Counted from the stretch's first letter, positions 41,323-50,497 are shown. The stretch is DNA of 64,000 nucleotides from Streptomyces sp. CoH27 (GCF_020181035.1 NZ_JAIQYY010000024.1:1-64000); one strand, 5' to 3'. Numbers and translations: made by a program. Notes: generated from the sequence alone by a model not told the origin.

Positions 41323-41675
41323 CGTGATCCTCTCTGTTGCATGGGACGAGGTGACGTGGACAAGTCAAGCGTGGAATCGATCATGTATGCGATTGGGTGG
41401 TGTGGCGGTTGGCTTGGATGTTGCGGTTGCCTGAGGCGTGCTGATGGGTGAGGCAGATCCTTGGAACCCAGATAGCCAGCTCCTGTTGCCCAGAGCTTCG
41501 TGTGGGCCGCCCGCCGGAACGAATGGCGAGCGCTTACCGTGGGGTGCGCCAACATGGCTGAGAACTTCGCCAGTGCGAGATCATCGCGGGATGAGCACTC
41601 CTGGTGCGACTTCCTGGTGATGTCTACGGCGGCGTACCCGAGATGCGAGAAGGGGCCCCGGTCGGACCTTGGGTT
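41323..41675. other. 353-bp region between the secreted protein gene and the IS element
   Basis: No gene is supported. It holds the upstream region of the secreted protein gene and, at 41649-41662, the left arm of the hairpin that the IS element has interrupted. Confidence 0.5.
41649..41662 (-). repeat. left arm of an IS-split terminator hairpin
   Basis: The 14 bases at 41649-41662 are the exact reverse complement of 42976-42989, on the far side of the IS element. Rejoined, they would form a 14-bp stem just past the stop of the gene ending at 43006. Confidence 0.75.
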
Positions 41676-42963
41676 CTAGTGGTCGTTGCAACACCCCAGT
41701 TCAAGGGGTGCGATGGACTTCGAGATCCGGAAGGACCGGAGGCCGCAGGGACGGAAGAAGCTGACGCGGGAGCGGGCGGCATACTTCCAGCTCTTGCAGC
41801 AGGGCTACATCAGCAGGGAGGCCTGCCGGATCGTCGGTATCGACGTCCGGACCGGCAAGAAGTGGCGCAACGGCCGCCACGCCCACAAGGGTCGTGAGAA
41901 GGCGGCGCCTCCGATCTACCAGGAGGCGCCGCCTTCGTCCGGTCCCTCCCGCTACCTGGGTGAGGCCGAGCGCATCCACATAGCCGACCGGCTGCGGGAG
42001 AAGGCAACCGTCCGCGCGATCGCCGCCGAGCTGGGCCGCAGCCCGTCCACCATCAGCCGCGAGATCCGCCGCAACCGCCACCCGGCCGGCGGCCAGTACC
42101 GGCCCCACGCCGCCCAGGCCCGTGCGGATGCCCGACGGCCCCGCCCCAAGCCGGGGAAGATCGGCCAGACCCCTCAGCTGCGCGACTTCATCCAGCGTCG
42201 CCTGGACATACGGTGGAGTCCCGAGCAGATCTGCCAGGCTCTGCGGGCCCAGTTCCCGACCGGCCGGAGATGCACGTGGCCCACGAAACGATCTACCAGG
42301 CCCTCTACGTCCAGGGCCGGGGCGAGCTGCGCCGCGAACTCGCCGGGGCTCTGCGCACCGGCCGCACCCGCCGCAAGCCCCACCACCAGGCCGCCTGCCG
42401 TCAGCCGCGGTTCGCCACCCCGATGGTGACGATCAGCGAACGTCCCGCCGAGGCCGAAGACCGGGCCCTGCCCGGCCACTGGGAGGGCGACCTGACCATC
42501 GGCAAGGACGGCAACTCCGCCATCGGTACCCTCGTCGAGCGCACCACCCGCTACGTGATGCCGCTGCACCTGCCCGACGGCCGCACCGCCGAACAACGTC
42601 CGCGACGCACTCGTGGAAACCGTCCAGACGCTGCCCACTCACCTGGTGCGGTCTCTGACGTGGGACCAGGGCAGCGAGATGGCTGCCCACGGCTCCTTCA
42701 CCCTCGCCACCAACATCCCGGTCTACTTCTGCGACCCGTCCAGTCCCTGGCAGCGCGGCTCCAACGAGAACACCAACGGCCTGCTGCGGCAGTACTTCCC
42801 CAAAGGCACCGACCTGTCCGTCCACCCCCGCGAACACCTCGACGCCGTCGCCGCCGAACTCAACGGCCGGCCACGCAAAACGCTCGGCTGGCAAACCCCA
42901 GCCGAGCGCCTGCATAAACTGCTCGCGGCCTGATCAACACGACCGTGTTGCGACGACCCCTAG
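41676..42963 (+). mobile_element. IS30-family insertion sequence
   Basis: The element of about 1.29 kb is bounded by 19-bp imperfect inverted repeats (41676-41694 and 42945-42963, two mismatches; ends start CTAG). It contains a single IS30-type transposase gene. CTAG at both edges may be part of the ends or a duplicated target. The transposase carries frameshifts, so the copy is probably not autonomous. Confidence 0.85.
41713..42933 (+). pseudogene. IS30-family DDE transposase with two frameshifts
   Basis: From ATG 41713 (AAGGGG upstream) the protein begins MDFEIRKDRRPQGRKKLTRE, with an HTH (AAELGRSPSTISREIRRNR) at about residues 102-120. Near 42262 (CAGTTCCCGACCGG) one base seems lost, and the proper sequence continues in another frame with HETIYQALYVQGRGELRREL. 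Near 42597 (GCCGAACAACG) one base is gained and the original frame returns (WDQGSEM ... RGSNENTNGLLRQYFP). The catalytic D-D-E is present across the pieces (GDLTIGKDGNSA, TWDQG, NENTNG). The net shift is zero, but the first frame hits a stop at 42429. Confidence 0.85.
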
Positions 42964-42975
42964 AAACCGCCGACA

Positions 42976-42989
42976 ACCGGGGCCCCTTC
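42976..42989 (-). terminator. right arm of the IS-split terminator
   Basis: This arm lies 17 bases past the stop of the minus-strand gene at 43006. Its complement is 1.3 kb away at 41649-41662. The arm itself contains GGGGCCCC and could still form a very small hairpin. Confidence 0.6.
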
Positions 42990-43005
42990 GTGTTTCGTGT
43001 GGCTG

Positions 43006-44007
43006 TCAGGCCTTGACGCGGACGTCGTTGCGGAGCTTGGCCGCGAGGTCCGCCACGTCCTGCATGCTCATTCCCTTGCCACTGGCCAGGCCGGCCAGGT
43101 CGAACGACGAGATGATCGCCATGGTGCTGTGGTCGCCCCAGATGCAGACCGGGACAGTGATGGTCTTCGGCGCGCCAGACGTGGCCCCCTGGTTCGAGAT
43201 CTGGCTTTCCTGGCACTTCATGACGCCATTGCTGAAGCCGGACGGCGTGAACTGCTGCGGGGAGCCGACGAGCGTGCCCTTGCTCCCGCTGGTCCCGTCG
43301 CTGTTCTTCTTCTCGGACTTGGCCTTCGCCGCGGCGAACATCGCGTCGACGGTCGCCTCGGGGTCCTTGATGGTGCCGTACGTGCCCTCGAACATCAGGT
43401 TTTGGGCGGTGAGACCGGTACCGGCCTTGTAGCCGGCCTGGACGCCCTGCGCGTTCTGGACGCCGGCGTTCTTGAAGTCGGTCATGTCCTCGTCGCTCAC
43501 CGAGGAGTCACTGCCGTCAGCGGACTTCTTGTACGTCCCGTTGATCACCGAATCCGGCGTGATCAGCTTGTGCGGCCCGTCGTCCGCGACGGAAGCGCCA
43601 CCGCCCCCGCCGATCACGAAGTACGCGCCCACCGCCACGGCCGCCACCACGGCCACCGCGACGATGATCAGGCCGGTCTTCTTCTTGCCGCCGCCCGCCT
43701 GCGGCGCCTGCGGCATGCCGTAAGGCTGCTGCCCGTAGGGGCCCGGCTGCTGGCCGTACGGGTTCGGCTGCTGCGGTACGCCCTGCTGCGGGTAGCCGTA
43801 ACCGGGCTGCGGCGGGGCCGCCTGCGGGGCCTGCTGGGGGTAGCCGTAGCCGGGCTGCGGAGCCTGCGGCGGCTGGCCGTACGGGCCCGGCTGGCCCGGC
43901 TGGCCGTAGGGCCCCGGCTGTCCGAACGGACCAGGCTGCCCCGGCTGGCCGTAGGGCCCCGGCTGCTGGGGCGGCTGGCCGTACGGGCCCGGCTGGTTGT
44001 TGCTCAT
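43006..44007 (-). CDS. membrane-anchored protein with Pro/Gly/Tyr/Gln-rich cytoplasmic tail
   Basis: The 333-aa protein has about 110 N-terminal residues of repeats around QPGPYGQPGQ and PGYGYPQQ. A Lys-rich stop (GGGKKKTG) and one helix (LIIVAVAVVAAVAVGAYFVI) follow, then an extracytoplasmic domain of about 190 residues with two Cys (MKCQESQ and VCIWGDHS). The AAGGGGGAA upstream sets the ATG at 44007. Such type II, proline-rich proteins are numerous in Streptomyces. No enzymatic motif is seen, and the external domain may bind something at the cell surface. The terminator of this gene has been split by the IS element. Confidence 0.75.
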   Translation of the reverse strand: MSNNQPGPYGQPPQQPGPYGQPGQPGPFGQPGPYGQPGQPGPYGQPPQAPQPGYGYPQQAPQAAPPQPGYGYPQQGVPQQPNPYGQQPGPYGQQPYGMPQAPQAGGGKKKTGLIIVAVAVVAAVAVGAYFVIGGGGGASVADDGPHKLITPDSVINGTYKKSADGSDSSVSDEDMTDFKNAGVQNAQGVQAGYKAGTGLTAQNLMFEGTYGTIKDPEATVDAMFAAAKAKSEKKNSDGTSGSKGTLVGSPQQFTPSGFSNGVMKCQESQISNQGATSGAPKTITVPVCIWGDHSTMAIISSFDLAGLASGKGMSMQDVADLAAKLRNDVRVKA

Positions 44008-44230
44008 TTCTGGGTTCCCCCTTGGATGCTTATGTGTTCCGAACATCCTGTCTTAGGGGGCGGTTGTTCGGAGCATCGGGGGCCAACCCGTTACCAATCC
44101 TGCCGGTTTCACTACATCCCTGTGACAGGGTTCCCCCTTGCCGTGACCTGATCCAGGTGCAGGGCGTTAGACAGGGCGATATCGCATGTTCGTATGAGCG
44201 TGGTTCGGGTGTGTCATCGGGGAGGTGACC
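44008..44230. other. intergenic region upstream of the tnpB-like gene
   Basis: No gene is visible. This stretch would contain the left end of an IS605/IS607-type element if one exists, but I could not define element ends. Confidence 0.35.
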
Positions 44231-45742
44231 ATGGGGCAGGGGGTGGGCGGCGAGCACCTGCGGGTGCTCACAGCCGTGGTGCCGGTGTGGTTGAACCGAG
44301 CCAACCATGAACGTGCGCACGAGGCGTGTCATACCTCCGCGTTGCTGTGGAACCGGACTCTTGCCTGGGTACGTGATGAATGGAAGACCGGTCGGTCACC
44401 TGGCCGGGAGGACATCCGCCGTTACGTCACCTCCCTGCCCGCTGAGGTGCGTCCGATCCATGCTCATACCGCTCAGGCAGTGGCGTACGACCTGGCGGAC
44501 GCCATTGCTCTGGCGCGAACCAACAAGGCTCAGGGCATCGCTGGAGCGAAGCTCCCCTGGCGCGAGAAGAAGTACAGACCTCTTGTGTTCACCGCCCGCT
44601 TCGGCTGGAAGGTCAGGGACGGAGACCGACTCCTCCTGTCGCTGGGGCGATTGCGGGAGCGGATCGTGCTGCCGGTGCCGGAGTTCACTGACAGGTCGGG
44701 CCACCTGGTAACCCCAGAGCGCTGGGGCGAGATGAAACTGTGCTGGAGCAGCGTGGCCCGCAGTTGGGCATTGCACATCTCCTACAGGGCGGTCGACGAC
44801 AGTCTGCCTGGTATCGGTTCGCCCGAGGCCCCGGAACCAGGGGCCGTGTCTGTGCACGCCGTGACGGTCGCGGTCGATGAAGGTGTCATCAACCCCATGA
44901 CGCTCGCGGCGCTCGGCGCGGACGGCGCTTACGAAGTGCTTGTGATCAACGGGAGAGGGGCGCGCGCAGCCAAGCAAGCGCGCAACAAGGGGATGGCCCG
45001 GCTCCAGTCCAAGATGTCCCGCTGTCGCACGGGCTCGCGTCGGCACCGCAAGCTCGCCGAGGCGAAGAGGAAGCTGCGCGCGAAGACCACCCGTCGATTG
45101 CGTGACTTCAACCATCAGGTCACCGCGAAGGCCAATCGATTCATCCGCGAGCAGGTGGCGGCGCATGAGCGAACAACTGCCGACGGCACCGACGTGGTCG
45201 TTCGACTCGTCGTAGGTGACGTACGGGGGGTCGAGAGGAACACTGAGAAGCGGCGGCGTGCCTCGCGCTCGACGCGCCAACAGCTGTCGCAATGGGAGCG
45301 GGGGACCCAGGAGCGGCAGCTCGCCTACAAGACTGGACTGCCGATCCAGTACGTCAGCGAGGCGAACTCCTCGCAGACGTGTCCCTTCTGCCTCCACCGT
45401 CGCAAAGTGCGTGGCCGCAGATACGTCTGCGCGAACAAGGCTTGCGCCCTGGTGCTCCACCGGGACGCTGTGGGCGGGGTGAATATCCACACCCTTGCCG
45501 TCAATGACGGGACGTTCCTCCCGGTCCCACCCGGCACCGATATCCGGGTGAAGTATCTACGAGCCCAACCCGGCTGGTCGCCTGGCCAGCGGGAGCGCCA
45601 TGGTTTCCATCAGCATGCGCAGGCGCGCGCCGGTGCGAGTCGATGGCGCGAAGCACGTAGTAGTGCCCTGAACCGGGCCACCTATACCGATGCTGTCAGC
45701 GATGCAGGTGTTGCTGCCGTTCCCAAGGGGAAACCGCGGTGA
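44231..45742 (+). CDS. orphan TnpB-type RNA-guided nuclease homologue (IS200/IS605 OrfB)
   Basis: The 503-aa protein has the TnpB architecture: an N-terminal HTH-like region, a WED-like barrel, and RuvC with an inserted zinc ribbon (CPFCLHRRKVRG ... YVCANKAC). RuvC Asp216 lies in VAVDEGVIN and Asp412 in HRDAVGGVNIH. The middle position reads VVGDVRG (Gly329-Asp330) where most TnpBs have Glu, so this acidic residue is shifted by one or lost. GGGGAGG sets the ATG at 44231. No TnpA or serine recombinase gene is adjacent. The 3' end is 130 bases before valS; a guide RNA, if any, should overlap 45600-45840. Either an immobile remnant or a domesticated protein. Confidence 0.82.
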   Translation: MGQGVGGEHLRVLTAVVPVWLNRANHERAHEACHTSALLWNRTLAWVRDEWKTGRSPGREDIRRYVTSLPAEVRPIHAHTAQAVAYDLADAIALARTNKAQGIAGAKLPWREKKYRPLVFTARFGWKVRDGDRLLLSLGRLRERIVLPVPEFTDRSGHLVTPERWGEMKLCWSSVARSWALHISYRAVDDSLPGIGSPEAPEPGAVSVHAVTVAVDEGVINPMTLAALGADGAYEVLVINGRGARAAKQARNKGMARLQSKMSRCRTGSRRHRKLAEAKRKLRAKTTRRLRDFNHQVTAKANRFIREQVAAHERTTADGTDVVVRLVVGDVRGVERNTEKRRRASRSTRQQLSQWERGTQERQLAYKTGLPIQYVSEANSSQTCPFCLHRRKVRGRRYVCANKACALVLHRDAVGGVNIHTLAVNDGTFLPVPPGTDIRVKYLRAQPGWSPGQRERHGFHQHAQARAGASRWREARSSALNRATYTDAVSDAGVAAVPKGKPR

Positions 45743-45836
45743 TCAAGCACGACGGTGCCGCTACCTCGTCGGAGGTACCGGCCGGGCGTCCGCTCGTACC
45801 GTCCGAAGGGTCCCGGAAGGCAGAAACCTCGGCGTT

Positions 45837-45872
45837 TTCGTCGGGGAGGTTCGCACCTCTAAACTGGCCGGG
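45837..45872 (+). promoter_or_regulatory. valS promoter, apparently leaderless
   Basis: TAAACT at 45860-45865 is a -10 box whose expected start point is the GTG at 45872 itself. TTCGTC at 45837-45842 is a moderate -35 at 17 bp. No Shine-Dalgarno lies near the GTG. GAGGT-TCGC-ACCTC at 45846-45859 is a small inverted repeat inside the promoter. Confidence 0.6.
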
Positions 45873-48496
45873 TGACCGAGAACGCTCAGCAGCAGCCACC
45901 CGCGCCCGACTCCGAACTGCCGACCCAGTACGCGCCGGCCGATGTAGAGGGCCCGCTGTACGAGCGCTGGGTAGAGCGCGGTTACTTCGAGGCGGACGCC
46001 AAGAGCGACAAGCCGCCGTACACGATCGTCATCCCGCCGCCGAACGTCACCGGCAGCCTGCACCTGGGCCACGCCTTCGAGCACACCCTCATCGACGCCC
46101 TGACCCGCCGTAAGCGCATGCAGGGCTACGAGACGCTGTGGCAGCCCGGCATGGACCACGCCGGCATCGCCACGCAGAACGTCGTCGAGCGCGAGCTGGG
46201 CAAGGAGGGCAAGTCCCGGCACGACCTCGGCCGTGAGGCGTTCGTCGAGCGCGTCTGGCAGTGGAAGGGCGAGTCCGGTGGCCAGATCAGCGGGCAGATG
46301 CGCCGCCTCGGTGACGGCGTCGCCTGGTCGCGTGAGCGCTTCACCATGGACGAGGGGCTCTCGCAGGCCGTTCAGACCATCTTCAAGCGCCTCTACGACG
46401 ACGAGCTGATCTACCGCGCCGAGCGCATCATCAACTGGTGCCCGCGCTGTCTGACGGCCATCTCGGACATCGAGGTGGAGTACCAGGACGACGACGGCGA
46501 GCTCGTCTCCATGAAGTACGGCGAGGGGGACGACACCATCGTCGTCGCCACCACCCGCGCCGAGACGATGCTCGGTGACACGGCCGTCGCCGTCCACCCC
46601 GAGGACGAGCGCTACAAGCACCTTGTCGGCAAGCTCATCCGGCTCCCGCTGACCGACCGTTCCATCCCGGTCGTCGCCGACGAGCACGTCGACCCCGAGT
46701 TCGGCACCGGCGCCGTCAAGGTCACCCCGGCGCACGACCCGAACGACTTCGAGATCGGCCAGCGCCACGACCTGCCGTCCATCACGGTCATGGACGAGCA
46801 CGCCGTCATCACCGTCCACGGCCCCTTCCAGGGCATGGACCGCCTGGAGGCCCGCTCGGCGATCGTCGCCGCGCTGCGCGCCGAGGGCCGGATCGTTGCC
46901 GAGAAGCGGCCGTACGTCCACTCCGTCGGCCACTGCTCGCGCTGCAAGACCACCATCGAGCCGCGCCTGTCGATGCAGTGGTGGGTCAAGGTCGGCCCGC
47001 TCGCGAAGGCCGCCGGTGACGCCGTCCGCGAGGGCAAGGTCAAGATCCATCCGCAGGAGATGGAGAAGCGGTACTTCGACTGGGTCGACAACCTCCACGA
47101 CTGGTGCATCTCGCGCCAGCTGTGGTGGGGCCACCGGATCCCGGTCTGGTACGGCCCGGAGGGTGAGGTCGTCTGCGTCGGGCCCGACGAGGAGCCGCCG
47201 AGCGGCGAGGGCTGGCACCAGGACACCGACGTCCTCGACACCTGGTTCTCCTCCGGCCTGTGGCCGTTCTCGACCCTCGGCTGGCCCGAGCAGACCGAGT
47301 CGCTCGCGAAGTTCTACCCGAACTCCGTCCTGGTCACCGGCTACGACATCCTCTTCTTCTGGGTCGCCCGGATGATGATGTTCGGCCTGTACGCGATGGA
47401 CGGCACCCCGCCGTTCCACACCATCGCCCTGCACGGCATGGTCCGCGACCAGTTCGGCAAGAAGATGTCGAAGTCCTTCGGCAACGCGGTCAACCCGCTG
47501 GACTGGATGGACAAGTACGGCAGCGACGCGCTCCGGTTCACCCTGGCCCGTGGTGCCAACCCGGGCGTCGACGTCCCGATCGGCGAGGACTGGGTCCAGG
47601 GCTCCCGCAACTTCGCCAACAAGATCTGGAACGCCACCCGCTTCGCGCTGATGAACGGCGCGACGGTGGAGGGCGAACTGCCGGACGCGTCGCGGATGTC
47701 GGCGACCGACCGCTGGATCCTCTCGCGCCTGAACTCGGTCGTCGCCGAAGTCGACGCGTACTACGAGGACTTCCAGTTCGCCAAGCTGTCCGACGCCCTG
47801 TTCCACTTCGCGTGGGACGAGGTCTTCGACTGGTACGTCGAGCTGTCCAAGACGACGTTCCAGGCGGGCGGCGAGCCGGCCGAGGTCAGCAAGCGCGTCC
47901 TGGGCGAGGTCCTGGACGTCACGCTGAAGCTCCTCCACCCGGTCGTCCCGTTCGTCACCGAGACCCTGTGGACGACCCTGACGGGCGGCGAGTCGGTCGT
48001 CATCGCCGAGTGGCCGAAGGACAGTGGCTTCCGCGACGCCGCCGCCGAGCGGGAGATCGAGAGCCTCCAGTCGGTCATCACCGAGGTCCGCCGCTTCCGC
48101 GCCGACCAGGGCCTCCAGCCCGGCCAGCGGGTCCCCGCCCGCCTGACCCTGGACGGTACGGCCCTCGCCCCGCACGAGGCCGCCATCCGCCAGCTCCTGC
48201 GCCTCCAGCCGGAGGGCGAGAACTTCACCGCCACGGCCACCCTCCCGGTCGCCGGCGCCGAGGTCGCCCTCGACCTCTCCGGCACGATCGACGTGGCGGC
48301 CGAGCGCAAGCGCCTCGCGAAGGACCTGGCCGCCGCCGAGAAGGAGAAGGCCCAGGCCACCGCCAAGCTCGGCAACGAGGCCTTCCTGGCCAAGGCCCCG
48401 GAGAACGTGGTGGACAAGATCCGCACGCGTCTTTCCAAGGCCGACGAGGACATCGCCCGCATCACGGCCCAGCTGGAGAAGCTGCCGTCGGCGTAA
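45872..48496 (+). CDS. valS: valyl-tRNA synthetase
   Basis: The 874-aa class Ia synthetase charges tRNA-Val. It has the HIGH-type motif in PPPNVTGSLHLGHAF (about residues 52-66) and the editing domain (TTRAETMLGDTAVAVHPED) that removes mischarged threonine. KKMSKSFGN is the KMSKS loop near residue 530. An anticodon-binding domain and the C-terminal coiled-coil arm (ERKRLAKDLAAAEKEKAQA) follow. All parts are full length. The GTG at 45872 matches a leaderless start. Followed by a strong terminator and then folC, as in other Streptomyces. Confidence 0.97.
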   Translation: MTENAQQQPPAPDSELPTQYAPADVEGPLYERWVERGYFEADAKSDKPPYTIVIPPPNVTGSLHLGHAFEHTLIDALTRRKRMQGYETLWQPGMDHAGIATQNVVERELGKEGKSRHDLGREAFVERVWQWKGESGGQISGQMRRLGDGVAWSRERFTMDEGLSQAVQTIFKRLYDDELIYRAERIINWCPRCLTAISDIEVEYQDDDGELVSMKYGEGDDTIVVATTRAETMLGDTAVAVHPEDERYKHLVGKLIRLPLTDRSIPVVADEHVDPEFGTGAVKVTPAHDPNDFEIGQRHDLPSITVMDEHAVITVHGPFQGMDRLEARSAIVAALRAEGRIVAEKRPYVHSVGHCSRCKTTIEPRLSMQWWVKVGPLAKAAGDAVREGKVKIHPQEMEKRYFDWVDNLHDWCISRQLWWGHRIPVWYGPEGEVVCVGPDEEPPSGEGWHQDTDVLDTWFSSGLWPFSTLGWPEQTESLAKFYPNSVLVTGYDILFFWVARMMMFGLYAMDGTPPFHTIALHGMVRDQFGKKMSKSFGNAVNPLDWMDKYGSDALRFTLARGANPGVDVPIGEDWVQGSRNFANKIWNATRFALMNGATVEGELPDASRMSATDRWILSRLNSVVAEVDAYYEDFQFAKLSDALFHFAWDEVFDWYVELSKTTFQAGGEPAEVSKRVLGEVLDVTLKLLHPVVPFVTETLWTTLTGGESVVIAEWPKDSGFRDAAAEREIESLQSVITEVRRFRADQGLQPGQRVPARLTLDGTALAPHEAAIRQLLRLQPEGENFTATATLPVAGAEVALDLSGTIDVAAERKRLAKDLAAAEKEKAQATAKLGNEAFLAKAPENVVDKIRTRLSKADEDIARITAQLEKLPSA

Positions 48497-48513
48497 CCGG
48501 TCGTGCGTGACGG

Positions 48514-48547
48514 AAGGCCCCCGGAGCCGTACAGCTCCGGGGGCCTT
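48514..48547 (+). terminator. terminator of valS
   Basis: Fourteen-bp perfect stem (48514-48527 with 48534-48547) and a 6-base loop, 17 bases past the stop. Confidence 0.85.
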
Positions 48548-48573
48548 CGCCTACCCATGTCACCGGGCCTCCG

Positions 48574-48586
48574 TAGACTGGCCCTG
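48574..48586 (+). promoter_or_regulatory. folC -10 box, apparently leaderless
   Basis: TAGACT at 48574-48579 is seven bases from the GTG at 48586, and no ribosome site is present in between. The transcript would start at or within a base of the start codon. Confidence 0.55.
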
Positions 48587-50100
48587 TGAGCGACCTCCCG
48601 CACGAAAACGACCAGCCCGACCCCCTCGACAGCTTCGACGAACTCATCGAGGCCGAAACCACCCGCGACCCCGACCTCGCGGTGATCGAGGCCGGCAGCC
48701 GCACCCTGCGCACACAGGGCGGCCCGCCGCAGGCAGACGTACCCGGGCGACCGGAGGACCCGGAGGTCGACAAGGCTCTCCGCGAGGTCGAGGCGGACCT
48801 GGCCACCCGCTGGGGCGAGACCAAGCTGGAGCCCTCGGTCTCCCGCATCTCCGCGCTGATGGACGTGCTGGGCGAGCCGCAGCGCTCGTACCCCTCGATC
48901 CACATCACGGGCACCAACGGCAAGACCTCCACCGCCCGGATGATCGAGGCCCTCCTCGGCGCCTTCGAGCTGCGCACCGGCCGCTACACCAGCCCCCACG
49001 TGCAGTCGATCACCGAGCGCATCAGCCTGGACGGCGCCCCGATCTCCGCCGAGCGGTTCATCGAGACGTACCAGGACATCAAGCCGTACGTCGAGATGGT
49101 CGATGCCGCGCAGGAGTACCGGCTGTCCTTCTTCGAGGTGCTCACGGGCATGGCGTACGCCGCCTTCGCGGACGCCCCGATCGACGTGGCCGTCGTCGAG
49201 GTCGGCATGGGCGGCTCCTGGGACGCCACGAACGTCATCGACGCCGACGTCGCCGTGATCACGCCCATCGACCTGGACCACACCGACCGGCTGGGTGAGA
49301 CGCCCGCGGAGATCGCGGGCGAGAAGGGCGGGATCATCAAGCAGGGCGCGACGGTGATCCTGTCCCAGCAGCCGGTCGACGCGGCGCAGGTGCTGCTGAA
49401 GAAGGCCGTGGAGGTCGACGCGACCGTGGCCCGTGAGGGGCTGGAGTTCGGGGTCGTGGCGCGGCAGGTCGCCGTCGGCGGGCAGCTGCTCACCCTGCGC
49501 GGCCTCGGCGGTGAGTACGAGGAGGTGTACCTCCCGCTGCACGGCGCCCACCAGGCGCACAACGCGGCCGTCGCGCTCGCCGCCGTGGAGGCGTTCTTCG
49601 GCGTCGGCGCCGCGCGCGCGGAGCGACTGGACATCGACACCGTCCGCAAGGCCTTCGCGGCCGTGTCCTCCCCGGGCAGGCTGGAGATCGTGCGGCGCTC
49701 CCCGACCGTCGTGCTGGACGCCGCGCACAATCCGGCGGGCGCCGTGGCGACCGCGGAGGCGGTCCAGGAGGCGTTCGACTTCACGCGGCTGATCGGTGTG
49801 GTCGGCGCGAGCGGCGACAAGAACGTACGGGGGCTGCTGGAGGCCTTCGAGCCGATCTTCGCCGAGGTCGTCGTCACCCAGAACTCCACCGCGCGGGCCA
49901 TGGACGCGGACGAGCTGGCCGGGATCGCCGTCGAGGTGTTCGGCGAGGAGCGGGTGCAGGTCGAGCCGCGGCTGCCGGACGCCCTGGAGGCCGCGATCAC
50001 GCTGGCCGAGGAGGAGGGCGAGTTCGCGGGCGGCGGCGTGCTGGTCACCGGTTCTGTCATCACGGTCGGCGAGGCCCGGCTGCTGCTGGGGAAGGGCTGA
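48586..50100 (+). CDS. folC: bifunctional folylpolyglutamate synthase/dihydrofolate synthase
   Basis: The 504-aa Mur-ligase-like enzyme adds glutamate to dihydropteroate and to folates. The P-loop ITGTNGKTSTARMIEAL is at about residues 106-122, the omega-loop region SPHVQSITERISLDG follows, and the C-terminal ligase domain starts near VVLDAAHNPAGAVATAEAVQ. About 60 extra acidic N-terminal residues precede the core, usual in Streptomyces. It heads folC-DUF4233-ndk, with only ten bases to the next gene. Confidence 0.95.
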   Translation: MSDLPHENDQPDPLDSFDELIEAETTRDPDLAVIEAGSRTLRTQGGPPQADVPGRPEDPEVDKALREVEADLATRWGETKLEPSVSRISALMDVLGEPQRSYPSIHITGTNGKTSTARMIEALLGAFELRTGRYTSPHVQSITERISLDGAPISAERFIETYQDIKPYVEMVDAAQEYRLSFFEVLTGMAYAAFADAPIDVAVVEVGMGGSWDATNVIDADVAVITPIDLDHTDRLGETPAEIAGEKGGIIKQGATVILSQQPVDAAQVLLKKAVEVDATVAREGLEFGVVARQVAVGGQLLTLRGLGGEYEEVYLPLHGAHQAHNAAVALAAVEAFFGVGAARAERLDIDTVRKAFAAVSSPGRLEIVRRSPTVVLDAAHNPAGAVATAEAVQEAFDFTRLIGVVGASGDKNVRGLLEAFEPIFAEVVVTQNSTARAMDADELAGIAVEVFGEERVQVEPRLPDALEAAITLAEEEGEFAGGGVLVTGSVITVGEARLLLGKG

Positions 50101-50110
50101 GGCTCCTACG

Positions 50111-50443
50111 ATGCGTACGCTGTGCTCCTCGACCTTGATCGGCGAGTTCTTCATCATCGGCTTCGCCGGACTGGTCGCCATGAAGGACCCGAGCCTGTCG
50201 GTGTCGACGGTGTGGCTGGTCAGTGGCGTCGCGATGCTGCTGTGCGTGCTGATGTGCGCGGTGGTGACGCGTCCTGGGGGGGTGGCCCTCGGCTGGGCGC
50301 TGCAGATCGCGCTGATCGCTTCCGGTGTCTTCGTCCCGACCATGTACTTCATGGGCGCGGTCTTCGCGGGCCTGTGGTGGGCGTCGGTGCACTTCGGCCG
50401 GAAGGTGGACGAGGCGAAGGCCAGATTCGCCGCAGAGGGCTGA
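50111..50443 (+). CDS. DUF4233 membrane protein
   Basis: This 110-aa protein has three to four helices (STLIGEFFIIGFAGLVAM, TVWLVSGVAMLLCVLMCAVV, GWALQIALIASGVFVPTMYF) and a charged C-terminal tail (GRKVDEAKARFAAEG). DUF4233 is regularly encoded between folC and ndk in actinobacteria. Its function is unknown, and conservation of the position suggests co-expression rather than a shared pathway. Start ATG 50111 lies ten bases after the folC stop. Confidence 0.88.
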   Translation: MRTLCSSTLIGEFFIIGFAGLVAMKDPSLSVSTVWLVSGVAMLLCVLMCAVVTRPGGVALGWALQIALIASGVFVPTMYFMGAVFAGLWWASVHFGRKVDEAKARFAAEG

Positions 50444-50497
50444 GCACGCCTCTTGTAACCTCGTGCCACCGCACATGTCAGTCGTAAGGAGTACCTC

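Noticed and set aside
43700..44000. Repetitive DNA that might be a CRISPR-like array or minisatellite
   Set aside because: The repeats are in-frame codons for the Pro/Gly/Tyr/Gln-rich N-terminus of a membrane protein, without regular spacers.
45742..45871. Possible T-box leader upstream of valS (GGTGCCGC near 45751)
   Set aside because: Resembles the T-box core only partly, has no convincing specifier stem, and the valS promoter appears to start transcription at the GTG, downstream of it.
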